Origin: Sthenelais limicola
Taxonomy: Eukaryota; Annelida; Polychaeta; Phyllodocida; Sigalionidae
NCBI GenBank assembly: GCA_942159475.1
Contig: OW804094.1
Coordinates: forward strand, 56,478,966-56,542,965
DNA: 64,000 nucleotides
Reading direction: 5' to 3'
Positions 1 to 13,400 of this stretch are shown here, piece after piece. The notes below the pieces were generated by a model. That model had not been told where the DNA came from. It did no database searches and saw only the letters and a program-made list of their open reading frames with translations. A program made the position numbers and the translations under genes. Each line of letters starts with the position of its first letter. The first letter of the stretch is position 1.

Positions 1-467
1 ATACTCAGTTACATGCTGGCGCCGACAAGCAATGACTGATCGTGTTACAGTTCAGCATGAACATGCAACAAACATGCTAAATGCGCTGACTTAATTCATA
101 TAAATATTTGGGCATAAAGCCGAGGCAAATCAAACGGTCACGGTGACAACAAGTCTTGGCTAATCACTAAAAACAGAGTAACACGATACTAACAAGGTAG
201 CTCAACATACATTGAGTGACTGATAATTGTCAATAATTAGGAGCGGGGAAGAAACTCGATCTACATAGTCTACTGTTCGACATTGCAATAGTCTATAAAT
301 AAGTGATTAACCCCTTTTCACTGCGGGTGTTGTAGTACTGGTACAAATTAAAAAATGTTGCGTGTTTGGACGTATTAAAACAGCTAAACGGTTCAAAAGG
401 CGGTTTTTTGGTCGACCGACCTGCATTGTAGCATCTTCTCAATAGCCTATTTATTTTCTACTTCCAG
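1..467 (+). other. 3' end of an intron of the DMRT gene
   Basis: This is AT-rich DNA without a usable coding frame. It ends in a pyrimidine-rich tract and an AG at 466-467 (cttccag), a good splice acceptor for the exon that follows. The upstream exon or exons, which should carry the DM zinc-binding domain, lie left of the window. Confidence 0.75.
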
Positions 468-1318
468 AATCAAAACGTCCGAGAAAAGAACCACTGGAGT
501 TGGATGTATCCGGGAGTGAGCCATCATCGCCAGTTGGCGTTTCCCCTTCAAGTCCCCGGGACAGCCAGTTATCTCTTCAAGACGGACGATCTCCTGAGAG
601 GCCCTCTTCAGTTCCACGATCAGTATCCCCTAAAAGCCCGACACACGCTTTCTCATCAAATGGCGGTCTCGATTCCCCCACGTCCGCCAGTGAGTCGGCG
701 CGCTCCTCAGCGGAAGCAGCATCGTCAGCCAGAACATCCGCTTCCGGTGTGGCTTCATCGTCGGCGGATGGACCATCGTCGATGGCGGCTAGTTTGGTGG
801 CAGGCGCCGGGTATCGCAGGGCACCGATAGATACCTTAACTAGGGTTTTTCCCCATATGAAAAGATCGGTCCTTCAGTTGATCCTCCAAGGTTGTAATGG
901 CGACGCGATGGCGGCGATAGAACAAGTCCTCAACAACCACAGCCATGAAGCCAGTTCTTCCTCTTCTGGTACCTCCACGACGGCCCCTTCCATAGGACCT
1001 ATGGCTGTCGCTCACCGTCCTTACATGACTCTACCGCACATGACCCCCGGCTCATCAGGGGTCAAGTCTGCATTTTCCCCGATAACTTCACTGGCCGCAG
1101 CGAATGCCATGGGCCAATCTCCTCTACGTTACGCTTACGCAGGTCTACCCAATGCCAGAGGGCTTGCAGTGGCCATGCCCTATCCTGCAGGCTTCATGCC
1201 CAACCTGGCCGCCACGCTTGGCTACGGTTACTCTGCATTGGCAGGAGCCCAAAAGACTGGCATTTCGCCTTATGGAATCTGCGGTTGTCCATACGGCTCT
1301 GATTCCAATGACAAGTGA
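468..1318 (+). CDS. Terminal coding exon of a DMRTA (Dmrt4/5)-type transcription factor
   Basis: DMRT proteins are nuclear DNA-binding regulators of sex determination, neurogenesis and olfactory or placodal development. The exon starts after the acceptor at 466-467; two bases complete a split codon and the frame then runs from 470 to a TGA at 1316-1318. The first ~100 residues are Ser/Pro-rich and low in complexity. At about 815-935 lies a clear DMA domain with the core APIDTLTRVFP...LQLILQGCNGD...AIEQVLNNH, a UBA-like fold found only in the DMRT3/4/5 (DMRTA) subgroup. The C-terminus has the SAFSPI, PLRYAYAG, RGLAVAMPYP and GFMPNL segments that resemble the tail of Dmrt4/5 proteins. The DM domain is not in the window, so this is a partial gene. 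The subgroup assignment rests on the DMA domain and tail; DMRT3 is the main alternative. Confidence 0.9.
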
Positions 1319-2785
1319 CAGCAGGCCCGCTCTCCGTCAAAGCCCTGACAATAAATGCTTCTGACTATCATTAGGAGGAGGATATTCTGGCTCGAACACA
1401 AAAGGCCATGCAATAATTAAGACATGATGAAGTGTTAATACACTTCCTACAATGATTGCCCACGAATTCATAGCAACATATTACTTCATGGGAGGTACAT
1501 GTATGTAGTTTGAATGACTTGTATGGAAAATATAATTATTATCACTTTACATATACTGTGTCAAATAAGTCACTGTCTGCAGTGCACAGTGAAATTAATT
1601 AATTAACGTGTATTTTCCATTTAGATTAATTGAACTCTCACTATCATCGTCCTGCTATTTCTTGTTGATTTCCCATTACACGAATACTTTCATAATAGTT
1701 TGATTAGAAGAATATAGAGGGTATCTGTATTATAGGCACAATGTGTATGGCATCCTTCTACATAAAGAATCTCCGTGAGTTTTCTGTAAGTAAGTAGTAA
1801 TTGTGACACTGTGAACTGAAGATAGGAGTTATGTAAAGTTTTCGTGTATAAATGATGTGAAGTGGAAATGAAGGCCACTGTGATTATATTGACTGCACTA
1901 TATTATTTCAAGGTGAATATAATTAATGTTCTTGATTTAAATTGGGAAAATTACCTATGTCGATCAAAGTCATAACCTTGAACATATTCTTCGATAAATT
2001 GATTATTATATTATGTATTTATTACTATACTGGATGTCGTCTCGAATCGAGGGAGATGTACGGTGTTTATGCACCAAACATATGTTCCAGACGACTGGGG
2101 ATGTACATCCCAAAAGAAGTATTCTCGATATCAAACACCCACTTATTACTGTGGATGTTTATTACGTAAAGTTCAATAGATCATAATATCATCTCTGAAT
2201 GTAGAAGAATATGGTACGGTTATAGCACTGCTTCCTTCCCTTTAATATAAAAAATGAATGGTCTTCTATGATGAGGAGGATGATCACCGATTCTCCTACA
2301 ATGGATTCTATTTATGGGTCTTCACAAGTCAAGATTACATTATTGTGAGTGGGCCAAATCATATTAATTAACACGTTGTGGGGAACTCAACTCTCGAGAC
2401 CGCCGTGTTAGTAACTTAGTTCCATTTAAGATTTTAGTTAAAGATTTTAGAACAAGTTCCATTAATGATCTCACATATCGATTTATTATCTACACAAGTA
2501 TATGTACATTTCCACAGGATGAACAAACATTGTAAAGTATAATTTAACGAAGCATGCTGGATTTATTATATTATTGTAAGATAACAGGTGTTGATAATTG
2601 TAGGTTCGGACCACTCTGGTCTTTTTTCGAGACAGTATAATTCTGCATAGATTGTACAAGGAAGCTTTTGTATATACCTATTGCTTGTATCCTATCCGTG
2701 GTTCATGTCGTATATGAATAATGTATAGTTTTCCTGCTCTCTTCCCTTTGAGAATATTCATAATAAAATGTTAAAGTTGATGATA
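1319..2785 (+). other. Probable 3'UTR of the DMRT gene
   Basis: This AT-rich sequence follows the DMRT stop codon and has no recognisable protein. AATAAA signals occur at 1350-1355, very close to the stop, and at 2762-2767; the second would give a UTR of about 1.45 kb. A GATGTACATC palindrome lies near 2099-2108. The extent is inferred from the poly(A) signals only. Confidence 0.45.
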
Positions 2786-5700
2786 TATTTGCATTTTCCT
2801 TATGATTTGACGCCAAGTGCATGTTGGTCCTAATTGCTCAAATATACCTCAATCACAAGCGATATCTCCACGCGTTTCAACATTTTCATGCTCCTCAGAA
2901 TTTGCTACTAATTTAAAACTACACGAATTAATTCAAGTACCCTGTACTTAACGACTTTGATTTAAATATAGAGGATTTTGAATCTTAGCAAAATATAATC
3001 AGAGACAAAGTAAATTCTAAATGGATTAGCAATAATTATCATTTCCATCGTAAGCAATTCAGCAGTATTCAATTCTATAAAGCAAGGTCTTGAAGTAGAT
3101 CTTGTACAGGAGCCCAATTTCCCCAATCCTCCTACTTCAATAAAGCATCGTTATTACTGCTCTCAGTCATGAGGCGTTAAGCTCATGTCGTGCTTCAATA
3201 TTGGTCACATTATATGCTCTACATGAGGCACTCATCAGCGGGTTGATCTGCATGCTAATATCCAGGGGTCACCTTTCGCAACAGCCCAGTCCTATCAAAC
3301 ATCTGCAGGCATTCCATATGCCTCTGTACCTCCTTCTCCGCTCGCCTCCATTTAGACGAACGAACGAGGATGTCTTTCCTTCTGTTTGTTCTCACTTCGC
3401 CCTCCCTCCTCCTCCCTTGTCTGCCTCCAGCTGGGTCGAGTAATTGTATATAAAGTGTTTCCATCGTCGACGCAATAATGTGATCATTGTTATTTTCATT
3501 AGGGAGCGACGGTTCGCGCGCCGCAGCCGTTGCCATTGCAGCGGCACACTCGATGAGCATTCCGTGGTTGTGGACACGAGCACCTCGCGCGACGAACAAT
3601 CGCTCGCCGAGCGCCCTCTATTGTGTTGCCGGCACTCCCACCGCGCATACCCAGTGCTTCATCTTCCGCCCGACAGACACATACACGTGGAAATATTGAT
3701 AAATAGATATTCATCGAAACAAATGAAAAGCGAGCTGTTTTACGATACATTTGGTCGTGTCACTCGCAAGACAAATGACTCGAAATTAGAGAATTGTTGT
3801 CCGAGTGTCGGCATGCGAGGCGTTTGGCAATATGGACCGACACACGCCGGGTCCCTGAGTCGCACTGACACGTGGATTAATCTGTTTTTCATTACCGGAA
3901 AGCAGAATTACAGTTACAGTTGCACCCCTGCTGGCAGCAACCCCGTCACATGACATGGGACAATAGGATCCGTAACCAAGGACCAATGACCCCAGCCGAG
4001 ACCGCCAAATGTCAATTGCCCAATAGAAAGGAGGCAATCTCCGGGACTACGGTGCTAAATTCGACACATGTCATGCATGAACAATTGCTGCTAGCTTTTA
4101 GACTTGGCAATAGTGGCCCATGCCAGCCATTGGTTCGCTACCAACTACACACAGCCAACTGCTTAACGTTCCTCATCACATAGTCTGTGGCCACAGCTAT
4201 AGGTAAAGGTCTATACATGTAGACTTGTAAGTAGTATATGGAAATGCGGGCGGGATTCTAGTTCCACACAACAACCTATAGACTATCCATGGTATAAATG
4301 GCAGTATACGATTGATAACGTTAATATTCATAATCCTTAGTAATTACAACGATCATTAGTATCATCCAATTAATAAATTTATCAGAAAACAGAGATCTGA
4401 TGAGCATTTTGTAGATTCAGTAGCTATAGCCAATGGCCAGCTAGACCTTTAAGTTGTTGGATATTTAGCCTATATACATATATTATATATATATATATCA
4501 ATTTGAATGAGAAGTGGATTTCATGATAGATATATTATGTTTCATTAAGCCAAGGTCAACTGACCTGTAACTGCTGAAGTTATTATTGTTAAAGACGTTG
4601 ACTGCAGCATTTGCTCCAACGATGGTCTGGTGTCCTTGTCCAAACAAGAGAGGATTAATAGGTGTGAACGATGGGATCCACACCTTTTGAGGTTTAGCCA
4701 TGTGGGTAGGGAAAGCCTGAAAAAGTATGAAATACCATCAAAGAGTAGGTCTGCAGATTATACAAAGCCTTTCTTTTCAACATCTTGTGACAGAGACACT
4801 CTTCGCTTTAATCCGTCAGTGTGGATAGAAGACAAGGATGCTGTTTGAATCCACCTTTTTAATATTCAAGTCTTGCTTCTAACCAAGCCGAGCAATAACA
4901 TTTTTGACCGGCGCACCAGACTCTGTTAAGATTCTGCCTCGGATAAAAAGCTTTGCAATTTTGTGAACACGTTTTATTGAGCGATACAGTTTCATTAAAA
5001 AGAAAAATAGCTTTCTACTCCCGGCTGCAGGCGGCGAGGCATGGCTAGGCCTCATGGCTGAGCGGAGACTTTCAGCATTCAAGGCGCAGGCAATTTCACA
5101 CGCCTTCCAAATTTCTCTCCTTATTTACGTGAAATTTACAACAGTTTCACGTGCTTTGAATGCTCAGTCAAGCGGGCATGATAGAATTATATCTATGAAA
5201 GCTTTTCAATGGAGGCTGCAGCAGCGAAGGTGTATTGGGGCCAAGGCAGTGGGGGAGTGCATGGTTTTTACTTGTCCACTGGACCACGAGGTCGTGCTCC
5301 GGTAGAAGCCCTGGAGGCAACCCCTGGAGTACGGTCAGTGAGGCTGACACAGAGGCGCCTGTGACCACCATTGTGAAGGTATTGTAACCATGCGTGGCCG
5401 GTAGGTTGCGTCCAGATCGACACCTACTAGGACCCCAGCTTAGCCTTGCACCCATGCGGAAGGGTCGGGCCTACCGGGAAGAATACATGCTGTAGGAGTG
5501 GAGGATAATGCTACAGTAAAAGATGGTGTGGGGCGCTCAATAGGCGTGGTTCTGGGGTTATTGCTAATGGTGCGCCCTCGGGGGCGAACACTCACACATT
5601 GGCAAAGGACATTTGCCGGGGCTCAAATAAGAAGTGCTGGCGCTCTGGCGAGTGAAATGGGACAACAAAGTCCCCTTAAGCAACTTATAGTGGAAACTAC

Positions 5701-6539
5701 CTATCTTAGACTTAGTTCTTAACAACTTGTAAACCACTGGTCTAAGTAGTGCGACCACAGCTAGACAGGCCGCTCCCAAGCATACTTCCTTTCATCCTCT
5801 ACCTAACCTTACACGCATGCACGATTCCAGCGCCTAACATACAGAAAGGGATTTGAGGCACTGGGACACATCTGAAGCACCGAATCCATTGGTAGCGATT
5901 CGGCGCTATACACAAGCAATAGCTTCGGGTGATCGTCGTCGGCCGTCCTCTATATCCCATACAAAAACGGCAGGTGCGCAACTCTAGGATAAGAAAGTGT
6001 CATCAAGGACATTTCCCCAGAATGATAACAATAGGCTTTGTCAAATTTTGAGTTGGACCTAGTATCATTTTAATAAATCAATACAATGGCGGTCCTATCT
6101 CGGGGTATACCGGAAAATGAAAATGATCATTCGCGCGTGAATCTTTATATATCAAGCTGAATCGGCGTCGTTTTTATTGTGTATAATATTGTGTTTAACA
6201 AATGCGATTTTATTATAGATAGCGTCTGAAGGGAAGAAAACCTGCATACTTCCATGTGCTTCGTATCAAATTTCCCATCATCTTCACAATGGGGCTTCAC
6301 TAGATAAGGGATATTACCTGTGTTCTTGGTCTTCATAACTATTCATTGAGACGTTTCAATACCGGCTGGCAAACCACATAGGCATACATGCATATTTTAC
6401 GTGTATGTTATTAATCCAAGGGACTACATGTATCGCAGTTGCTTTAAGACCTTGCTTTAAGACCTTGCTTTATGAATGCAATAACAATCTGGTCCATTTT
6501 GCCATCCGATATGTTGAATCTTAAGGTTCTATCACATTC
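2786..6539. other. Non-coding intergenic stretch
   Basis: I see no recognisable gene. It contains an AT dinucleotide tract near 4470-4500, a more GC-rich block around 5.2-5.8 kb with several GGTCA/TGACC words, and a short tandem repeat of 14 bp (TTGCTTTAAGACC type) near 6440-6475. Open frames of 60-170 codons here have no domain-like features and overlap each other on both strands, as expected by chance. Confidence 0.6.
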
Positions 6540-7060
6540 CAAGAGGAAACTCTGGAAAATGGTTAATACTAAAAGTACCTCCATTATTGAAATTATGTAT
6601 CTTGCTTAATAATGCATGGGGAAATGTCAAAGTATTTACAAAACCGAATAAATTTAAACCCCGAAGAAGATATTTACTCTGATATATATTCTGATATTAA
6701 AAGGCTGTAACTTTAATTTTCGCAAATTGTAATTAGCCAGGATTAAAAAGTTATTATAGGTTGGCCATTGTTATCTTTTTTCACCTCGGTTCAAGTATGC
6801 AAATACCTTTTCTTTACAATGAAAAAAATGGAGGAAACTCTAGGAAAATGTACTATAATAGAGCAAGGTGTACTTCTGGCAGCACAACTTTGCCATAGCA
6901 AATGGAGGTAATTAACGTCCATTTGCTATGGCAAAGTTTTACGTACCTTATATTGAAACTATATATCTCGCTCTATAAGCGCATTGGGGAAATATCGAAG
7001 TATTTTCCCAAAAAGATTTATATTCTGATATTCAGCAGTGAGTTATGCCAACGCTGATGT
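6540..7060. repeat. Two diverged copies of a local duplication
   Basis: Two blocks offset by about 290 bp read alike, at about 6545-6720 and 6830-7055. Both begin GAGGAAACTCT followed by a GGAAAATG word, continue through TATTGAAA...TATGTATCTTGCT / TATATATCTCGCT, then GGGGAAATRTCRAAGTATTT, and end with TTCTGATATT. The second copy contains about 75 extra bases, including a perfect hairpin. The copies are clearly diverged, so the duplication is old. Confidence 0.6.
6886..6938. repeat. Perfect 21-bp inverted repeat (hairpin), 11-base loop
   Basis: The left arm at 6886-6906 starts AACTTTGCCATAGCAAATGG. The right arm at 6918-6938 is its exact reverse complement, and the loop is GGTAATTAACG. It lies inside the second copy of the local duplication and has no counterpart in the first copy. 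That suggests an inserted or locally generated palindrome. A small-RNA precursor is possible but unproven. Confidence 0.8.
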
Positions 7061-9762
7061 TATTAGGCCGTCTGTGTGAAAGGCTAGCACACATTTTACG
7101 CTTATAGATAAATTGACTTTAAAAACTTGATGAAGCAGAGAGACATCTGTACCCTATAATAGATGTCAGTATGGGTAAATTACATGTTCTGACAATAGAC
7201 TAGAATCACTATGTCTCTCTTATGGATATGACGAGTCGGTGGATGCATCAATTTAGACAGGGCCTAGCTGGTAGCTGTCTAATTGTGCTTTAAGTTGCAC
7301 ATTGGAAGCTTATCTGGCTTGACAAGCCTGCTCTTGGCGGGAGCGTGTGTCCTCAAACAATTATCCACACGTGAGTATGTATTCTCAAGCCTCCCTGGCC
7401 ACAACCAGTTCCATTTTCATCCGGTTCGGCATACCCCGCGACCAATCAGCACTTGAGGATACGTACTTCAAAGAAGCCGCCCCCTTCACTTCATATCTGA
7501 AATGCACAGCCCTACTCTGATATACCTAGTGCCACCTGCACGTTTTTTGATGGGTACAAAGATGACACCTACACTCTGATTGCGTTTCCCGCTTGTCCTA
7601 GCATGAAGACATCTCCGTGTGAGTGGGGCTAAACTGCCGACCATTTCTAGCAATCCACAGTGCCATTCATGCGGTCAAAGACCGGGTAATTGGCGCGGCA
7701 GAAGGTCCCTCAAAATTGCCATGAATTTTCACTTCTCGGATGCGTCCGAATATTACACTACATATGCCATCCACGCTGGAGTGAATACCTACCCCTGATT
7801 ATCATTTACTCGCGCTGATGTAGGTTCTAAATTGTCATCATACCACCGGCTTTTAAGTCCTCTTATAGTAATGGTTATAAGTGGCGTATACTTCCATGCG
7901 CTCATCGCCTACACTTTGCCAGACTAATGGCTTACAAGAAGTATTCCCGGGAGACATTTTAAAAGCTAATATGCATCGGAGCTGCATGTACTTGTGTGGG
8001 AAATATTTGACATTTTGATAATGATATTTAAAATGTACGCCCTATTTTGTAATAAAAAAAACAGTTTTATTTCAATGTGATCTACAATGTAAGTTCAAAC
8101 ATAATTGTAAACCTCTCTTTAGAAAATATTATATTTTGAAATTGATCAATTATAACAAGATTATAGATATAGGACCATGTTTGTTAAATGATAGAAATAG
8201 CACTACTATAGTGTATACAGCCTTGATTCTTTAATATGCACAGGTCTACTTACATATAAACAGCATGGCTGGGGCGATTTTCATATAGTAATTTAATTTT
8301 GATAAAACGCCTACCCATTGGTAGAGACAGCTGAAGATTCTGGCTGTGAGCCATCAGTTTAGACTGTTCAGGTTGGGCAGCACAGTAAAGCTATCAATGG
8401 GGCGGCCTACAGTATTGCGCTGCCATAGTCATCTGTTTCCCGGCGCTCGTTGAAGCCATTGAGCAAAGTTATGTTTTGTTTCACCTTGTAGAAAGCGATG
8501 AAAAAGTCCCCCGGGTCACAGGCTAGACATTAGGAACAATTCACAAGCGGGCTATCTTTTCATATAGGCGCGTCTTGATTTGGCGGCATGGACAATGGAC
8601 CTTGGCCCCATGCCACCCCTCGAGGGCTGAAGGGACATAATGATGGTGGTATGACACTCAATGTCCCATGCACATGCGGTGGAGCTATCCCCTCTGTCTC
8701 CCACTCTCTCTCATTGAGTGTGAGGGTATTACTCATATTATGATTTGATAAAACTTCATGCTCATTGGTTCGTATTAGTCGCCCGCTCAGTGCCGTAGGC
8801 GAGGCGATGTATTGTTAAGATACAATAAGTCTTATCCACGAAGGGTTTTATTGGTCGAATGTCAGTATAACGTTCTGATCCAAGCACATTGTCACAGGCA
8901 TGGAGAAGATGTAATACTGTCATTAAAAGCGTATGCCCCCTAATTGATTGTTGGAAGATGCCATGGTCAGAATGATAGATGCGTTCAATCAATAAATAGG
9001 CGCTTTGTTGTATGTGTATAAAGGCACATCGTTAACGTATGGATCGGAGGGCGTTTTTGTCGGATACGTAGTGGACCCTTGGCTGAGTAAGTTTGGTTAT
9101 TCATTTTTATGCGACAGAGGGAAAATAATCTGCATCCTTGTTCGGTACAAAAACGTATTCTTCGCGCTCAATGCTGATAGATGATATCCGTTACACGGTC
9201 GGGCAGAGCAAGAAATAATATTCCCTTTTTAACGCGGGCATTTAGACAACAGAATTCCTGGGTCATATATTCACAGCCACATTTAATTACAGGAGAGGAA
9301 TCTGTCTCTTGTTACTCTATAATACAGTTATAGGGATAAGGGAGGTCTTGCCGCCTGTAGGTATAGTCAGTGGTCAGGGTGAAATAGTGCATGCTGTCCC
9401 TTTCAGTGCTGTCCTAGCACATAGGGATTTTCGAGTAGTACATAGGATCGGGGCGTGTGCGCAGGGTATACACCTGGCTATGATATACGAACACTTTAGT
9501 CAATTGTTCGCGTAATGCGTTCATGATCGCTATCATATTCATAATGCATTATAAGGGGGTCAAACATCACCACCAAATCCGTGGTATGCACGCATGGTAA
9601 AATATGGACATGATGTACCATTCTTATCTGATGTGAGGGGCTCTGAGCCTAGACTGTATTATATAAATAATCTAGATCTTTCTTTCAATGAATATAGAAA
9701 CTGATATGCCATCGCAAAGTCCTGCTCAAAGAAGAAGGCTTGAACACAACATTTATATGGAC
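7061..9762. other. Non-coding intergenic stretch
   Basis: No gene is recognised. The only structure I noted is a short inverted pair, ACACTCAATG near 8654 and CATTGAGTGT near 8714. Open frames are short and have no recognisable domains. Confidence 0.55.
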
Positions 9763-10420
9763 CAGAGGTGCCAAACCTCCCGTGTCGGCGGGAGATCTCC
9801 CGTTTTTCCGACCAATTTGGGACTTGCTCCCGTGCTCCCGTGTCCAGACCAAAATCTCCCGTGTTGGCCTAATGTCAGGCCTAATGATGAAATCACATAT
9901 GGACATACCTCCTGCTGGGACAAACAATACAATGCAGGCAGGATGAAGGCATCATCCTGAAACTTCTTATAGCTGCCATCACACAATGTACAGTAAAAAC
10001 ATTGATAAGGAAAATTAATCCCCTCTGATCTGGGCACCCCATTTGATATATAAATGTAAAACAAACACATGGGAAAGGATATTAATTTCAATGCAAACAT
10101 GTTTGAGGCCCATATGCAGCTTCATGTAGAAATTCAGGAGTATGCTAGCCATTCTGCTCTCTGATCTGCTCTTTAACAAATTTAAAGATTCTTTTGCCTG
10201 AAAACGTCCTCCAACAAATTCAGGGATAGAAAGTATGCCTTCAAATAGCTGTATTTTGATGTGAAAATGACCCTAGAATATACCATTTCAATAATTCCGG
10301 GGTGGGGGGGGGGGAGGGAGGGGGTAGGCCCTTTTCAGTACTACTCACATTGCTCCCGCCCCAGACCCCACCAGGACGGGAGATCTCCCGTTTCTGACCT
10401 CTTCCTACTTGGCACCTCTG
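9763..10420. mobile_element. MITE-like non-autonomous DNA transposon, 658 bp
   Basis: The ends are a perfect 12-bp terminal inverted repeat: CAGAGGTGCCAA at 9763-9774 and TTGGCACCTCTG at 10409-10420. A 6-bp direct repeat ATGGAC flanks it on both sides (9757-9762 and 10421-10426), the signature of a target-site duplication. Just inside each end is the palindromic word GGGAGATCTCCCG followed by TTT and a GACC word (about 9789-9812 and 10377-10399), plausible transposase-binding repeats. There is no transposase ORF. The TIR looks hAT-like, but hAT elements usually duplicate 8 bp, so the superfamily is uncertain. Confidence 0.8.
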
Positions 10421-10426
10421 ATGGAC

Positions 10427-13400
10427 TATTTGATTTAATTGTAATGGGCCATTCTAAAATTTACCAAAAAACACCAACAAATTGTATTGTGCAGTTATTC
10501 CCTATGTAACCTGACATTCCTGTCACACTCAAAGGTTATGGAATCATTTTCTTGTAAGATTCATAACAAATATGTGAGAAACTTCTTAGTTCTGGAGTAA
10601 AGTACTTGGGAAGAACCTCCGTAGATCGTGAGTCTGGTGATTACTGACTCGATTGTCATTGACTGCACATATGGTGACAAGACAGTATAGTGGTGTGTGT
10701 GCAGTGACCTAATGTCTAACCAGCAGCCCATCAAATTCCCATCAACAATGAGGAGCAACCTTGGGACACTGCATTTCAATGCGTTCCAACGGCCGATTGC
10801 CCCTCTCCCAATGTTACAGCGAAAGGAAGAGTCAGTTAAGGACTGACCGCATGGGCTGAAGGGCTAAGGTTGGTGTTTGTGGGGAGGCGTGAGGCGAACT
10901 CATGGAAGTGGTCAAGCATTTCGTCATTGGCGAGTAGAAAGACCCGGGGACTCGCTCGGTGTATAGGTGACCACTGCCGAGTGAGCGGTCACATTAGGGC
11001 CTCTCGCAGTGACCGATCAATCCCCTGTTGTGAGCAATTGGTGTGACTGTACACTGAGTGGACAATGAGTGTTTGCAGCGGTCAGCCAGTGGTCAGTATT
11101 AGGTGGTTCACTTCATTGTGGCCAACGCCTCGCGTCAATAATTGCCCTCTCTCCATCGCACGTGCACATCCTTTACCCGATGGGGCTTCCAAATGATAGC
11201 TACAGGGGTTGGAACCATACCATTTTCTGTGGCGTTTCATACGCTATTGACATGCTTTGTAAGTCCAAGTCCAAGTACTAATGTCCCGGGCCATAAATTA
11301 TAAGTGCTTAAAATGATATCATATATATGTTGTATGGCTGACGGTTGGGAGAAAAGAAACGTCAACCAAAGAATGATTTAGAAGTCACGTCCTTCTGAAT
11401 CATATATTTTCACTGAAACATGCTTTTATTGTCATGGGTCTACGATTAAATACAATAAAAAAATGACTTTAACAATTTCAGTTTCCTTGAAACAGTCGAG
11501 GAAGAGGTTTTTTTTTATGAAAGTTGGCGATGCCATATAACAATTAATTCTGGTCACTTTATTGCTATAGGTACTTGGAGCGCAGGTGGCAATTGATTCA
11601 CGCTTCCATATAATAACTAACTGAACACTTGTAATAAACAATAGTGCCTCATCTTTTTTGACCTCACACAGTACCTTTGGGTTATTGCTTCAAGCAAAGA
11701 AAATATTTAACATCCACGCATCATCATGGTCGTTCGGGTACTGTGTTCAAATTGACTCAATAAAGTATGAGGGCCACTTTAAACAACTGTATCCCGTTGT
11801 GTGCCGAGCTAATACTCTTTTAATGACTCTGTAGCCCATATGATAACATGCGCTTGGTTTTTACGAGAAGGTATGAGATACAGAAAACAAATGATTTCGT
11901 GACCAGAGGCCACATGTTTTTTACCGCAAGCATGCTCCGAGTTAAGGTTTGTGGTCTTAACTGTGTTCCATCAACGCACCTCCCACCTTTGTAATAGCGT
12001 GATTATGAGTTTCATAACGATATACTTTGCCTACATGACCGAATTATATATGAAAATGAAAGCTTATTTCAAAGAGCGAGGTATAACAATTGTGGTTTGG
12101 GGTTATTGTCCAGTGGCCTGTCCAGATGGTCCTGCCTGGGTCTAGTGTCCGTTTCAGCCCTTCGGTTCCGCTCTTTTTTCTTCCTGCTTAAACCATGAAA
12201 GTCCTGCAATTGCTGCCGCTTTGTTAATTCAGTTTTGAGGATATTTCTTAACTCCTCAAATAAATTGTGTACAAGAATTAAAGAATTTTTCGGTCATGTA
12301 AGATCGAAGTGGAGACAGAAATCAACCAGGAAACATTTCCTTACTTCTTTTCTATCACTTTTGGTCAGTCCCCGAAGCAGTTCACTGGCTATAGAACCGT
12401 ACGTCTCATCTGGTAGAAGCACTGGACCCTGGATGGGGTGCAACAGATGGTATCCAAAGGCCTGGGAAAAGAGGAAAACTCTCAAGATGGCTTAGCCACA
12501 GGGAGTGTCTGGGAAATGTTGAGTTCTTCATGCTGATACACTGATTTCACACCATTCTCCACACCATGTTTTTTAAAATCTAAAACTATGAAAAACATAC
12601 TCAGAAAAATAGTCTTTACAACTTTTATGCCTCAAGCATTAAATATTTTGGCTGTCACGTTCAAATTGATATTGACATAATTGCTTACCATATCCTATTC
12701 TTTTAAGGAGATCTCTTGAATATGGTCAGAACCGAAGGACAACATTATCTTGCTTTCGAGAATTGAGGACCTCTGCAGAACTAACCATTCAATCATTGAA
12801 ATACCAGTATTTTCCCACCGGTTGCATTTTTTAGACGGCATTAACTTCTACCAACACAGTGATAACATCCACATGGCTGCAACAATGACTTCAACCATGA
12901 CATCCTCACGCACGCAACAATCTTCGATAGAGAAAGCGATTGTTCAAATATACCTTCCCGAATGCTGAATTCCTTTCACTTGGCTCGCAGTGTCTATCCC
13001 ATTTTGTGCGCTTCAGAAAGCCTGTCTCTTTGTCTGTTACGAACGAGGGGCACAGGAGTTTTTTCCCCGGATTTTGGGACCCTATAGTGGGCACAAGGGG
13101 GGTAAGTCTTGGCCCCCGGGCGCTTCTTTGGTACAGACCCCCTCTGTCGGTACACCTGGTCGGACCCTGGGCTCAACCCTCCATAACCCTCTTGCCCACA
13201 CCCTACCATGCATCCTCCTCCCCACTCGCTACTCAATTATCCAATGCAAGCATTCGTGCGCAAACGTCTTAAGTGGCTGAAAATTAGAGTTTTTGATACG
13301 AGGTACACACTGGTTTTTATATCTTGGCCCCAGGGGGTTGCAACTAGAGGCCCCTTTATATTGCACCACAGTAATGAGGTTATGTTATGTGCGAAGTATT

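Noticed and set aside
3444..3953. 169-codon frame on the plus strand
   Set aside because: Ordinary low-complexity composition, competing frames on both strands, no motif.
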